Part shown: in pieces, positions 9,495 through 18,771 of the stretch
How positions within the stretch are numbered: the first letter of the stretch is position 1
Layout of the letters: every line of letters starts with the position of its first letter
DNA from: Pelomonas sp051857475
GTDB lineage: Bacteria; Pseudomonadota; Gammaproteobacteria; Burkholderiales; Burkholderiaceae_C
Length of the DNA stretch: 64,000 nt
NCBI RefSeq assembly: GCF_051857475.1
Contig: NZ_JBPZGZ010000004.1
Location: 186,001 to 250,000 of the forward strand
Direction of reading: 5' to 3'
Program-made: the position numbers and the translations under genes
Notes under the pieces: generated by a model
Database searches by the model: none
Seen by the model: only the letters and a program-made list of their open reading frames with translations
Told to the model about the DNA's origin: nothing

Positions 9495-12400
9495 ACGACA
9501 TCACGACTTTCCATCGCTACTCGTTGCGTGCCTGCGCTGCGGCGCTGCTGCTGGCCAGCACGGCCGCCGTGGCGGGCGAGCCTCGCTTCGTCACGTCTTT
9601 CGAGGCCAACGACCCCTTGCCGGCCACGCTGGCCGGTGACGCACTTCGCGTGGAATTGGGCAACGGCCCTGAGCACCCCTACGCCGCCAAACCCCGCATG
9701 GGTTACAGCGGTGCCCGCGCGCTTCGCTACAGCGCCGACGGCCAGGGCGGCCGCATGCGCCTGTTCGCCGTCGACATTGCCATCGGCGACGACACGACGC
9801 TGTCGTGGCAGGTGCTGCCGGAAATCGTCGACGGCGATGTCGCCACATCGACAGGGGTGTCGCTGGACCTGGTGCTGGACGACGGCACGCGCTTGTCCGG
9901 CACGGCCCTGCGCGACATCCATGGTGCGCGCGCCGGTGCGACCGCCCAGGCCGAGTCCAAGACGCTCTATCCGCAGCAGTGGGCCCACAAGCAGGTGCGA
10001 CTCGGCGCGCTGACGGGGCGTCGCATCAAGGCCATCGAACTGGAAGTGCGCCCCGCGTCGGGCGTCAGCGCCAGCGGCTGGATCGACGACATCGCCATCA
10101 CCGATCAACCCCGCTTGGTGGTCACGCGCCCGTCCGACCATGTATTGACGACCCGCGGCACGCAGTCCAACGGCAACTTCTCGCGTGGCAACAACATCCC
10201 GGCCACGGCCCTGCCGCACGGCTTCAACTTCTGGGTGCCGGTGACCGATGCCGGCACGCTGGGCTGGCTGTACAGCTGGAACGAGCGCAACGACGCCAAC
10301 AACCATCCGCGGCTGCAGGCCCTGTCGCTCAGCCACCAGCCCAGCCCGTGGATGGGCGACCGCCAGACCTTCCAGGTGATGCCCTCCGCCGCACGCGGCC
10401 GGCCCGACGCCGACCGCGAGAAGCGTGCGCTGCCGTTCTCGCACGAGCACGAGCTGGCCCGGCCCTACACCTACCGCGTGGACTTCGACAACGGCATCCG
10501 CGCCGAGATCGCGCCCAGCGAGCGTGCGGCGGTGTTCCGCTTCCGCTTCCCGCGTGACGGCGATGCCAATCTGCTGTTCGACAACGTCGACGCCCGCGGC
10601 GGGCTGACGCTGGACGCGGCCACGCAGACATTGCAGGGCTATACCGACACCCGCAGCGGCCTGTCCAACGGCGCCACGCGCATGTTCGTGTTCGCCCGTT
10701 TCGACCAGCGCTGGGCCGACAGCGGTCTGCTGGAAACCGGCCGGCCCACCGGCTACGTCAAGTTCGTCACCGGCGAAGATGGTGGGGAAGTGCGCATGCG
10801 CATCGCCACCTCGCTGATCTCGGTCGAGCAGGCACGACGCAATCTCGACCAGGAAATCGGCAATGCCGGTTTCGACGCGGTGCGCGAGCGCGCGCAGGCG
10901 GCGTGGGACGCCCAGCTCGGCCGGGTCAGCGTGCAGGGCGCCAGCAGCGACCAGCTGACTACCGTCTATTCCAACCTCTACCGCCTGTTCCTCTACCCCA
11001 ACGTCGCGCACGAGAACGTCGGCAGTGCCGCGCGACCCGACTGGCGCCATGCCGACCAGAACAGCTGGTCCGACAAATCCACCGGCGGCGATGCGCAGCG
11101 CACCTCGGCTGCCGTACGGCCGGGCAAGGTCTACGTCAACAACGGCTTCTGGGACACCTTCCGCACCACCTGGCCGGCGTACGCGTTGCTCACGCCGAAA
11201 AGGGCTGGCGAGATGGTCGACGGCTTCGTGCAGCAGTACCGCGACGGCGGCTGGATCGCGCGCTGGTCGTCACCGGGCTATGCGGACCTGATGGTCGGCA
11301 CCAGCTCCGACGTGGCGTTTGCGGATGCCTGGAACAAGGGCGTGCGCGGCTTCGATGCGCGTCAGGCGTATGACGCCGCCCTGCGCAACGCCACCGCCGT
11401 GCCGCCGGTGTCCAACGTCGGCCGCAAGGGGCTGGCGCAGGCCATGTACCGCGGCTACGTGGACGCCTCGGTGCACGAGGGCCTGTCGTGGACGCTGGAA
11501 GGGGCGCTCAACGATTTCGGTGTCGCGCAGTTCGGCGCCGCGCTGGCCAAGACCGAAACCGACCCGGTGCGTGCGCGCCGCTATCGCGAGGAGGCTGAGT
11601 ACTTCCGGGCCCGCGCCGCGAGCTACGTCCACCTGTTCGACCCCGCCACCGGCTTCTTCCGCGGCCGTGACGCCAAGGGCCAGTGGCAGCAGCCGGCCGC
11701 CAGCTTCGATCCGCGCGTCTGGGGCGGCGACTACACCGAGTCCAACGCCTGGAACTTCGCCTTCACCGCGGTGCACGATGGCGCCGGGCTGGCCACGTTG
11801 CTGGGCGGGCGTGACGCGATGGCCAAGCGGCTGGACGAATTCTTCGCCACGCCCGAGACGGCCGAACCCCGCTTGGCTGGCAGCTACGGTGGGGTCATCC
11901 ACGAGATGACCGAGGCGCGCGACGTGCGGCTGGGCATGTACGGGCACAGCAACCAGTTGTCTCACCACATCCCGTGGATGTATGTCGCCGCCGGCCAGCC
12001 GTGGAAGACGCAGCGCATCTCGCGCGAAGTGCTGCGGCGCCTGTACCTGGGCAGCGAGGTGGGGCAGGGCTACCCGGGCGACGAGGACAACGGCGAGATG
12101 TCGGCCTGGTATCTGTTCGGCATGCTGGGCCTCTACCCGTTGCGCATGGGTGCGGCGGAGTACGTGATCGGCTCGCCTGCGTTCGAGCGCGTCGACGTGC
12201 GCCTGGAGAACGGCAAGACCTTGAGCGTCGTCGCGCAGAACAACAGCGATGAGAACGTCTATGTGCAGTCGCTGAAGTTCAACGGCAAGCCCTGGCCGCG
12301 CGCCTGGGTCAGCCACGCGGATATCGCGGCGGGCGGCACGCTGGAGTTCGTCATGGGCAGTCAGCCGTCCTCCTGGGGCGGTGGTGTGGACGCGCTACCG

Positions 12401-12847
12401 GCATCCCTGAGTGCATCCGGCGCGCGCCCCATCGTCATGGAAGACAGGACGCGCCAGGCCCGGGCGATCACGGTGGACGGCGCCCCCGCCGCGTCGGCCC
12501 TGGTCGACGACGACGCCACGACCTCGCTGACGCTGCCGCCTCGGGCCGTCGTGGGCGCTTCGTTTGCCGAGCCTCTCCTGCTCAGCCACTACACCCTCAC
12601 CAGCGGCGTCACACCGCTGCGCCAGCTCGCCTGGACGCTGGAAGGCCGCACCGGCAACGGCCGCTGGTCGGTGCTGGACCAGCGTCGGGCCGAGGGCTTC
12701 GCCTGGGAGCGGCAATTGCGCCCCTTCCGCATTGCCCGGCCGGGCACCTATGCGCAATACCGGCTGCGCTTCGAAAGCGGCGCGGCCTTCGAGCTGGCAG
12801 AGCTGGAGTTGCTGACTTCCGGTCCGGCTGCGCAGGCGATGCCCTGA
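9491..12847 (+). CDS. Glycoside hydrolase family 92 alpha-mannosidase, multidomain
   Basis: Exo-acting calcium-dependent alpha-mannosidase, family GH92. It is 1,118 residues, longer than the usual 740-800, because it has extra modules. After a signal peptide (residues 1-29) comes a beta-sandwich domain (about 30-210), then the GH92 core beginning near NFSRGNNIPATALPHG. E750 in YTESNAW is the probable acid, and the D864-E-D866 stretch before NGEMSAWYLFGMLGLYP holds the probable base. About 150 C-terminal residues resemble an F5/8-type (CBM32-like) sugar-binding domain. The start ATG overlaps the GH2 stop. Predicted periplasmic or surface enzyme trimming alpha-mannose branches; linkage specificity cannot be read from the sequence. 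Confidence 0.9.
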   Translation: MNDITTFHRYSLRACAAALLLASTAAVAGEPRFVTSFEANDPLPATLAGDALRVELGNGPEHPYAAKPRMGYSGARALRYSADGQGGRMRLFAVDIAIGDDTTLSWQVLPEIVDGDVATSTGVSLDLVLDDGTRLSGTALRDIHGARAGATAQAESKTLYPQQWAHKQVRLGALTGRRIKAIELEVRPASGVSASGWIDDIAITDQPRLVVTRPSDHVLTTRGTQSNGNFSRGNNIPATALPHGFNFWVPVTDAGTLGWLYSWNERNDANNHPRLQALSLSHQPSPWMGDRQTFQVMPSAARGRPDADREKRALPFSHEHELARPYTYRVDFDNGIRAEIAPSERAAVFRFRFPRDGDANLLFDNVDARGGLTLDAATQTLQGYTDTRSGLSNGATRMFVFARFDQRWADSGLLETGRPTGYVKFVTGEDGGEVRMRIATSLISVEQARRNLDQEIGNAGFDAVRERAQAAWDAQLGRVSVQGASSDQLTTVYSNLYRLFLYPNVAHENVGSAARPDWRHADQNSWSDKSTGGDAQRTSAAVRPGKVYVNNGFWDTFRTTWPAYALLTPKRAGEMVDGFVQQYRDGGWIARWSSPGYADLMVGTSSDVAFADAWNKGVRGFDARQAYDAALRNATAVPPVSNVGRKGLAQAMYRGYVDASVHEGLSWTLEGALNDFGVAQFGAALAKTETDPVRARRYREEAEYFRARAASYVHLFDPATGFFRGRDAKGQWQQPAASFDPRVWGGDYTESNAWNFAFTAVHDGAGLATLLGGRDAMAKRLDEFFATPETAEPRLAGSYGGVIHEMTEARDVRLGMYGHSNQLSHHIPWMYVAAGQPWKTQRISREVLRRLYLGSEVGQGYPGDEDNGEMSAWYLFGMLGLYPLRMGAAEYVIGSPAFERVDVRLENGKTLSVVAQNNSDENVYVQSLKFNGKPWPRAWVSHADIAAGGTLEFVMGSQPSSWGGGVDALPASLSASGARPIVMEDRTRQARAITVDGAPAASALVDDDATTSLTLPPRAVVGASFAEPLLLSHYTLTSGVTPLRQLAWTLEGRTGNGRWSVLDQRRAEGFAWERQLRPFRIARPGTYAQYRLRFESGAAFELAELELLTSGPAAQAMP

Positions 12848-12862
12848 AGAGGCGCCACTGTT

Positions 12863-12873
12863 GTTTAGTAAAT
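12863..12873. promoter_or_regulatory. Candidate LacI-family operator half of a pair
   Basis: GTTTAGTAAAT here is nearly identical to the palindrome GTTTAATAAAC at 13001-13011. Both lie in the 244-bp space upstream of the lacI-type gene, 138 bp apart, which would allow loop formation by a dimeric or tetrameric repressor. Assignment to the neighbouring LacI protein is inference. Confidence 0.35.
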
Positions 12874-12949
12874 CTCGCTAAATATGCCGCCTCCAGCGCC
12901 GATTCGATTGACGCAAAAAAACGCGACGGATATAAAAACTTCCTGGGGA

Positions 12950-12974
12950 AAAGAAGGCAAGCAAGGCCTTCTTT
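12950..12974 (+). terminator. Hairpin after the first mannosidase operon
   Basis: Perfect 9-bp stem AAAGAAGGC (12950-12958) / GCCTTCTTT (12966-12974) with a 7-nt loop. It lies about 100 bp after the GH92 stop and before the regulator gene. It may end the upstream operon in the + direction; there is no long T-run beyond the stem. Confidence 0.4.
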
Positions 12975-13000
12975 GAACTGCAAAAACACAATCAATGTGC

Positions 13001-13011
13001 GTTTAATAAAC
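13001..13011. promoter_or_regulatory. Candidate LacI-family operator (GTTTAATAAAC)
   Basis: Perfect 5-bp inverted repeat GTTTA-A-TAAAC, 81 bp before the regulator's GTG start. It shares the GTTTARTAAAY pattern with 12863-12873. Likely autoregulatory or controlling the second half of the glycan locus, if it belongs to the adjacent LacI protein. Confidence 0.4.
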
Positions 13012-13091
13012 CAACACCGGAAGCCCGTGATGACCTTGAACCCGCTGCCCGCCTCACTGCCCATGGGGCCGTGCTGTGCCGAGGTGCAGCC

Positions 13092-14081
13092 GTGAGCCAA
13101 GTCACCATCCGCGACATTGCCGACGCCACCGGGCTGTCGGTGGGGACCGTGTCGCGCGCGCTGAAGAACCAGGCGGGCATGACCGAGGTGACGCGCAACA
13201 AGGTGCGCGAGGCCGCGCTGCGCATGGGCTACGACTTCTCGCAGCTGAAGAAAGGCCGCATCCGGCGCATTGCCTTCCTGCTGCACAGCCAGCACAACAC
13301 GCTGGCCTCCAGCCCCTTCTTCTCGCCCGTGTTGCACGGCGCGGAGGAGGCCTGCCGGCGCGAAGGCATCGCGCTGTCCTTCATCGTGGTCGGCCCGGCG
13401 GAGCCGGTGCTGGAGCAGATCCGCCTGCACCAGCCCGACGCCATCCTGTGCGCCGGCTTCTTCGAGCCCGAGGTGCTGGCAGCGCTGAAGCAGACCGGCA
13501 AGCCCATGGTGCTGGTCGACATGCAGCGGCGCGGCTTCACCTCGGTGAACCCGGACAACGCGCTGGGCGGCTATCTCGCCACGCGCCACTTGTTGCGCAG
13601 CGGGCGCAAGCGCATCGCGATGCTGTCGGGCTCGCTGGCCCACTTCAGCATCCAGCAGCGCAACCGCGGTTTCCGCCAGGCCTTGTTCGAGGCCAAGACG
13701 CATGCCGACCCTGACCTGGAAGTCATCGTGCCGAATATGGGCGATGGCGATGACGGCGTCGTCGAGGCCATGCGCAGCCTGCTGAGCCTGCCCAGGCGGC
13801 CCGACGCGGTGTTTTGCTACAACGACAGCACCGCCCTGGTGGCCATGAAGCATTGCCTGGGCGCGGGCCTGAAAGTGCCCTACGACATTGCCATCGTGGG
13901 CTTCGACGACATCAGCAGCGCCGCTGCCGCCGTGCCGCCTCTGAGCACGGTGCATGTCGACAAGGAGCAGCTCGGCGCCACCGGCGTCGACCTGCTGCTG
14001 AACCACAAGCCCGAAGAGCCCATCACCGAGATGACCCTGCCGGTCGAAATGATCGTGCGCGAAAGCAGTTGCGACGAGTAG
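13092..14081 (+). CDS. LacI-family transcriptional regulator of the glycan locus
   Basis: DNA-binding repressor of 329 residues. The start is set at GTG 13092 because GAGGTG lies at the right distance upstream and the protein then begins with the classic LacI head VTIRDIADATGLSVGTVSRAL (helix-turn-helix about residues 4-25). A GTG at 13071 would add seven residues. The ligand-binding part follows the periplasmic-binding fold (HYHG-type blocks, FCYNDSTALVAMK, VPYDIAIVGFDDI, then the C-terminal effector lobe). It sits between the two gene blocks and opens the second one (27 bp to the isomerase gene), so it most likely senses mannose or a mannose-derived sugar. The effector is not evident from sequence. 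Confidence 0.9.
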   Translation: MSQVTIRDIADATGLSVGTVSRALKNQAGMTEVTRNKVREAALRMGYDFSQLKKGRIRRIAFLLHSQHNTLASSPFFSPVLHGAEEACRREGIALSFIVVGPAEPVLEQIRLHQPDAILCAGFFEPEVLAALKQTGKPMVLVDMQRRGFTSVNPDNALGGYLATRHLLRSGRKRIAMLSGSLAHFSIQQRNRGFRQALFEAKTHADPDLEVIVPNMGDGDDGVVEAMRSLLSLPRRPDAVFCYNDSTALVAMKHCLGAGLKVPYDIAIVGFDDISSAAAAVPPLSTVHVDKEQLGATGVDLLLNHKPEEPITEMTLPVEMIVRESSCDE

Positions 14082-14108
14082 CGCGCACCCACCCCCAGTT
14101 ACCTCACC

Positions 14109-15335
14109 ATGTCCGACTTCCCCGACTTCCGCTCTCGGGCGGTGCTGCTCGCCCATGCACAGCACAGCATGAGCTTCTACCACCCGCGCGCCATCGACAA
14201 GAGCGGCGGCATGTACCACTACTTCAAGGACGATGGCAGCGTCTACGACGCGCAGCACCGCCACCTGGTCAGCAGCACGCGCTTTGTGTTCACCTACGCG
14301 ATGGCGTATCGCCACTTCAGCAACCCGGCCTACCTGGACGGGCTGAAGCACGCCGTGCGCTTTCTGCGCGAAGCCCATCGCGACAAGGAACACGGCGGCT
14401 ATCTCTGGCTGCTGAACTGGCAGGCTGGCCAGCGCGAGGTCGTCGACGGTACCAAGCATGCGTACGGCCAGGCCTTCGTCATGCTGGCCTATGCCCACGC
14501 CGTGATGGCCGGTCTGGACGAGGCGCGGCCCTGGCTGGCCGAGGCCTTCGAGGAGATGGACGGCCACTTCTGGGACGCACAGGCCGGCCTGTATGCCGAC
14601 GAAGCCAGCCGCGACTGGCAGGCGCTGTCGAGTTACCGCGGCCAGAACGCCAACATGCACGCCTGCGAGGCGCTGCAGGCCGCCTATCAGGCGACCGGCG
14701 AGGTCCGCTACCTGGAACGCGCCTACACCGTCGCCTTCAACATCACGCAGCGCCAGGCCGAGCGCTGTGGCGGACTGATCTGGGAGCACTACGACACCGC
14801 CTGGCAACCCGACTGGCGCTTCAACATCGACGACCCGGCCAACCTGTTCCGGCCCTGGGGCTACCAGCCCGGCCACTTCACCGAATGGGCCAAGCTGCTG
14901 GTGCAGCTGGAAGCGCGTGGCGACGTGCTGGGTCATGATCTGAGCTGGGCTTTGCCCACGGCCGAGCGGCTGTTCCAGGTGGCCATGGACAATGGCTGGG
15001 ACGCCGAGCACGGCGGCCTGGGCTATTCGCTGGCGCCCGACCTCAGCGTCTGCGACGCCGACAAGTATTTCTGGGTGCAGGCCGAGAGCGCCGCCGCGGC
15101 GGCCCTGCTGGCCTTGCGCACCGGCGACGCCCGCTACTGGGACTGGTACCAGCGCTTGTGGGCCTACAGCTGGACGCACTTCGTCGACCACGAGCATGGT
15201 GCCTGGTATCGCATCCTGGATGGCAACAACCGCAAGCTCAGCGACGAGAAGAGCCCCGCCGGCAAGGTGGACTATCACACCATGGGTGCCTGCTACGACA
15301 TCGTCGCGGCGCTCGGGAACTCCGGCCATGCATGA
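14109..15335 (+). CDS. AGE-family sugar isomerase, probable D-mannose isomerase
   Basis: Member of the N-acylglucosamine 2-epimerase superfamily ((alpha/alpha)6 barrel), 408 residues, the usual length. It shows family blocks GGMYHYFKDDGSVYD, STRFVFTYAMAY, DGTKHAYGQAFVMLAY and NANMHACEALQAAY, with conserved His residues in the barrel. Related proteins act as D-mannose isomerases, sulfoquinovose isomerases (YihS) or GlcNAc 2-epimerases. Downstream overlap with a fructokinase and the presence of three mannosidases favour mannose to fructose conversion in the cytoplasm. No signal peptide. The exact substrate is inference from context. Confidence 0.8.
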   Translation: MSDFPDFRSRAVLLAHAQHSMSFYHPRAIDKSGGMYHYFKDDGSVYDAQHRHLVSSTRFVFTYAMAYRHFSNPAYLDGLKHAVRFLREAHRDKEHGGYLWLLNWQAGQREVVDGTKHAYGQAFVMLAYAHAVMAGLDEARPWLAEAFEEMDGHFWDAQAGLYADEASRDWQALSSYRGQNANMHACEALQAAYQATGEVRYLERAYTVAFNITQRQAERCGGLIWEHYDTAWQPDWRFNIDDPANLFRPWGYQPGHFTEWAKLLVQLEARGDVLGHDLSWALPTAERLFQVAMDNGWDAEHGGLGYSLAPDLSVCDADKYFWVQAESAAAAALLALRTGDARYWDWYQRLWAYSWTHFVDHEHGAWYRILDGNNRKLSDEKSPAGKVDYHTMGACYDIVAALGNSGHA

Positions 15336-16254
15336 CGCGCCGCTGATGCTGTGCGCCGGCGAGGCGCTGACCGACCTGATCGACCAGGGCGACGAGCGCT
15401 GGGTCAGCCGCGTCGGCGGCTCGGTATGGAATGTCTCGCGCGCGCTGGCCGCCCTGGGCGAGCCCACGGCCTTCGCCGGCGCCGTTAGCCGCGACCGCTT
15501 CGGCGACGCGCTGTGGAATGCCAGCGAGGCTGGCGGCCTGGACATGCGCCTGATGCAGCGCGTGCGCCGCTCGCCGCTGCTGGCCATCGTCGAACGCGGC
15601 GAGCCGCCCAGCTACTTCTTCGTCGGCGACGACGCGGCCGACCTGCACTTCGACGTCGAGGCCCTGCCGGGCGGCTGGTCCAAGGCGCTGCGCTGGGCAC
15701 ACTTCGGCGGCATCAGCCTGGCGCGCCAGCCGCTGGCCGACCGGCTGGTGGCGCTGGCCGAGCAGCTGAAGGCGCAGGGCGTGGCCATCAGCTACGACCC
15801 TAACTACCGCAACCTGATGGACGAGCGCTACACGCCCACGCTGAAGCGCATGGCGGCGCTGGCCGACCTGATCAAGGTGTCCGATGACGACCTGCGCGGG
15901 CTGTTCCCGGGCATAGCCGTCGACGAGGCCCTGCGCCAGTTGCGCGCGATGGCCCCGCAGGCCCTGTGCCTGCTGACGCGTGCGGGCGAGGGCGCCAGCC
16001 TGTTCCGCGGCAGCGAGCGCTGCGATGCGCTCGCACCGAAGGTTGACGTGGTGGACACCGTCGGCGCCGGCGACGCCAGCGCGGCCGGCTTGCTGTACAG
16101 CCTCAGCCGCCATGCCGGGCGCCCGCTGCAGGCCCATCTGCACGCCGCGCTGGCGGCCGGCTCGGCGGCCTGCCTGCAGGCGGGCGCCACGCCGCCCAGC
16201 CTCGAGACCATGAACCGCCTGTTCGAACAACTGGAAGCCGGCCTGGCCGCGTGA
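15328..16254 (+). CDS. PfkB-family fructokinase
   Basis: Sugar kinase of 308 residues that would phosphorylate fructose to fructose-6-phosphate. The start at 15328 overlaps the isomerase stop by 8 bp and gives the correct N-terminus (LMLCAGEALTDLI). N-terminal ribokinase signature GGSVWNVSRALAALGE lies at about residues 29-44; the C-terminal signature DTVGAGD ends with catalytic D249. Its overlap with the mannose isomerase gene strongly links the two steps mannose, fructose, fructose-6-phosphate, bypassing mannose phosphorylation and ManA. Confidence 0.88.
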   Translation: MHDAPLMLCAGEALTDLIDQGDERWVSRVGGSVWNVSRALAALGEPTAFAGAVSRDRFGDALWNASEAGGLDMRLMQRVRRSPLLAIVERGEPPSYFFVGDDAADLHFDVEALPGGWSKALRWAHFGGISLARQPLADRLVALAEQLKAQGVAISYDPNYRNLMDERYTPTLKRMAALADLIKVSDDDLRGLFPGIAVDEALRQLRAMAPQALCLLTRAGEGASLFRGSERCDALAPKVDVVDTVGAGDASAAGLLYSLSRHAGRPLQAHLHAALAAGSAACLQAGATPPSLETMNRLFEQLEAGLAA

Positions 16255-16274
16255 CCCCACAGGAGACATCCGCA

Positions 16275-18731
16275 ATGCCTTCGTTCACCTCATCGGCCTG
16301 CCGGGCTGGCCTGCTCGCGCTGTGCGCCGTGGCCGTGTTGCCGCTGCAGGCGCAGACGGCCGATCCGATGCCGGTCAACACCTTCATCGGCACGCAGGAC
16401 GAAGGCAACACCTTCCCCGGCGCGTCGGCGCCCTTCGGCATGATCCAGGTCAGCCCGACGACCGACCACTACGCCGGCTACCGCTACAGCGACACGCGCA
16501 TCCGCGGCTTCGGCCATTTCTACCTGTCGGGCGCCGGCTGCTGGGAGCAGGGCGGGCAGTTGCCCGTGCTGCCCGTCACCGGCCGCATCGGCCCCGGGGG
16601 CGACTTCGATACCGCCAAGGCGCAGACCATCGACCCGAAAAGCGAAGACGACAAGAGCTTCGACGCCAAGCGCTACGCCGCCGCTTACAGCCACGAAGGC
16701 GAGGTCGGCCAGGCGGGCTACTACAAGGTGCAGCTCACAAGCTACGGCGGCATCACGGCCGAGTCCACGGCGCTGACCCGCGCCGCAGCCGAGCGCTACA
16801 CCTTCACCGCGGGCACGCCCACGGGCCACCTGCTGCTCAACCTCGGGCAGGCCAATGAGCGCCACAACGTCGTCGGCAGCGAAGTGCGGGTGCTGGACGA
16901 CCGCAGCGTCGAAGGCCGCATCGTCACCAAGAGCTTCTGCGGCGGCGCGCAGTACACGACCTGGTTCCGCATGGTTTTCAACCGGCCTTTCGTCGCCCAC
17001 GGGATCTGGGACGACCGTGGCGGCCACGTGGGTGCGCGCGGCCCCAGCCAGCAGGGCGAACAGCGGCCGCACGGCCTGTGGCTGAGCTTCGATGTGAAGG
17101 ACGACAAGGCGGTGACAGCCGTCAGCGCGATCTCGCATGTGGACGCCGAGGGCGCCCGCATCAACCTGCGCGCCGAGGGCATGAAGGGCGACCAGCCGAT
17201 GAGCTTCGACGCGATGCGCGAGCAATCGCAGGCCGCGTGGAAGCGCGAGCTCTCCAGCATCCGCATCGCCGGCGGCAGCGCCGACGACCGCACCGTGTTC
17301 TATACCGCGCTGTACCACGCGCTGCTGCAGCCGCTGACCGGCAGCGACGCCGACGGTCGCTACCGCGGCTACGACGACGCCATCCACACCGCCAAGGGCT
17401 GGACCTACTACGAGTTCTTCTCGCTGTGGGACACCTACCGCACGCAGAACCAGCTGCTGGCGCTGCTGCGCCCCGAGCGCTCGCGCGACATCGCCAACTC
17501 GGTGCTGAAGATCCGCGAGCAGGGCGGCTGGCTGCCGCGCTGGGGCTATGCCAACTTCGAGACCAACATCATGACCGGCGACCCGGTCACGCCTTTCCTC
17601 GTCGACCTGTGGCGCTTCGGTGCGCTGAAGGGCCGCGAGCGCGAAGCCTATGCCGCGCTGCGCGAGAACGCGTTTGGCGTGCCGCCGCAGCGCATCCGCG
17701 CCCAGGGCCGTGCCGGCAACCCCAGCTATCTGAAGCAGGGCTTCGTTCAGTTCGACCGTGGCTTCGTCGCCAAGGGCATGGACACCGACCCGCACCACGG
17801 CGCTTCCGCCACGCTGGAGTACGCGCTGGCCGACAGCGCGCTGGCCGTCATGGCCAAATCGCTGGGTCAGGCACAGGACGCACAGCTGCTGAGCCAGCGC
17901 GCGCTGAACTGGCGCAAGCTTTGGGGTGCCGACGTGGTGGACGCCGGCACCGGCCTGCGCGGTTTTCCCCGACCGCGCCTGCTGGACGGCAGTTGGTTCA
18001 CCGAGCTGGACGGCAAGTACGACCCGCGCGCCGAGCGTGGCTTCCACGAAGGCACTGCCTGGCAGTACCAGTGGCTGGTGCGCCAGGACATCCCCGGCCT
18101 GGTCTCGGCCATGGGCGGCCCGGCCAAGGCGGCGCAGCGGCTGGACCACTTCTTCGACCACGACGCGCTGCTGGCGGACCCGGCGACGGCCGTGCGCAAG
18201 TCCTGGGTGGTCGGCCCCTACAGCTACTACAGCCAGTTCCGCTACAACCCCAACAACGAGCCCGACCTGCACGCGCCGTGGACCTACACGCAGATCGGCC
18301 AGCCCTGGAAGACCACCACCGTGCTGCGTGCCGCGGAAACGCTGTTCGGCAATGCGCCCAACGGGGTCACCGGCAACGACGACCTGGGCACCATGTCGGC
18401 CTGGTACCTGTTCAGCGCCCTGGGGCTGTACCCCGACACGCCCGGCAGCGGCCGCTTCCTGCTGCACGCGCCGCGCTTCAGCCGCGCCGAGATCGACCTC
18501 GGCACCGGCCGCACGCTGCGCATCGAAGCCCCCGACGCCAAGCCGGGTGAACGCCGCTTCGTTCAGTCCGTCATGCTGGGCGGCAAACCGGTGAGCCAGG
18601 TGTGGCTGAGCTGGGAGCAGCTGCAGGCTGCAGGCACACTCGGCTACCAACTCTCGATTCAGCCTGACACCAGCGGCTGGGGCACGCGCGCCCGCGACCT
18701 GCCCCAACCCCCGGCCGGTATCGCGCCGTAG
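16275..18731 (+). CDS. Glycoside hydrolase family 92 alpha-mannosidase (second copy)
   Basis: Single-module GH92 of 818 residues. The start at 16275 is preferred: AGGAGACA lies 7 bp upstream and a signal peptide follows (AGLLALCAVAVLPLQAQ). A GTG at 16251 is in frame but would precede the ribosome-binding site. Core motifs: NTFIGTQDEGNTFPGASAPFG at the front, DTYRTQNQLLALL, E592 in HEGTAWQY (probable acid), and D702-D703 before LGTMSAWYLFSALGLYP (probable base). It diverges clearly from the 1,118-residue copy, so the two probably cut different alpha-mannosyl linkages. Exported to the periplasm. Confidence 0.92.
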   Translation: MPSFTSSACRAGLLALCAVAVLPLQAQTADPMPVNTFIGTQDEGNTFPGASAPFGMIQVSPTTDHYAGYRYSDTRIRGFGHFYLSGAGCWEQGGQLPVLPVTGRIGPGGDFDTAKAQTIDPKSEDDKSFDAKRYAAAYSHEGEVGQAGYYKVQLTSYGGITAESTALTRAAAERYTFTAGTPTGHLLLNLGQANERHNVVGSEVRVLDDRSVEGRIVTKSFCGGAQYTTWFRMVFNRPFVAHGIWDDRGGHVGARGPSQQGEQRPHGLWLSFDVKDDKAVTAVSAISHVDAEGARINLRAEGMKGDQPMSFDAMREQSQAAWKRELSSIRIAGGSADDRTVFYTALYHALLQPLTGSDADGRYRGYDDAIHTAKGWTYYEFFSLWDTYRTQNQLLALLRPERSRDIANSVLKIREQGGWLPRWGYANFETNIMTGDPVTPFLVDLWRFGALKGREREAYAALRENAFGVPPQRIRAQGRAGNPSYLKQGFVQFDRGFVAKGMDTDPHHGASATLEYALADSALAVMAKSLGQAQDAQLLSQRALNWRKLWGADVVDAGTGLRGFPRPRLLDGSWFTELDGKYDPRAERGFHEGTAWQYQWLVRQDIPGLVSAMGGPAKAAQRLDHFFDHDALLADPATAVRKSWVVGPYSYYSQFRYNPNNEPDLHAPWTYTQIGQPWKTTTVLRAAETLFGNAPNGVTGNDDLGTMSAWYLFSALGLYPDTPGSGRFLLHAPRFSRAEIDLGTGRTLRIEAPDAKPGERRFVQSVMLGGKPVSQVWLSWEQLQAAGTLGYQLSIQPDTSGWGTRARDLPQPPAGIAP

Positions 18732-18771
18732 AGCGCGCCAGCCCGATCACAAGCATTCAACAGGAGACAGC

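Noticed and set aside
9185..11050. 621-codon open frame on the - strand
   Set aside because: Antisense to the GH2/GH92 genes, without signal, domain or ribosome-binding site.
12609..15587. 992-codon open frame on the - strand
   Set aside because: Runs across the GH92 end, the promoter region, the LacI and isomerase genes with no domain; an artefact of high GC.
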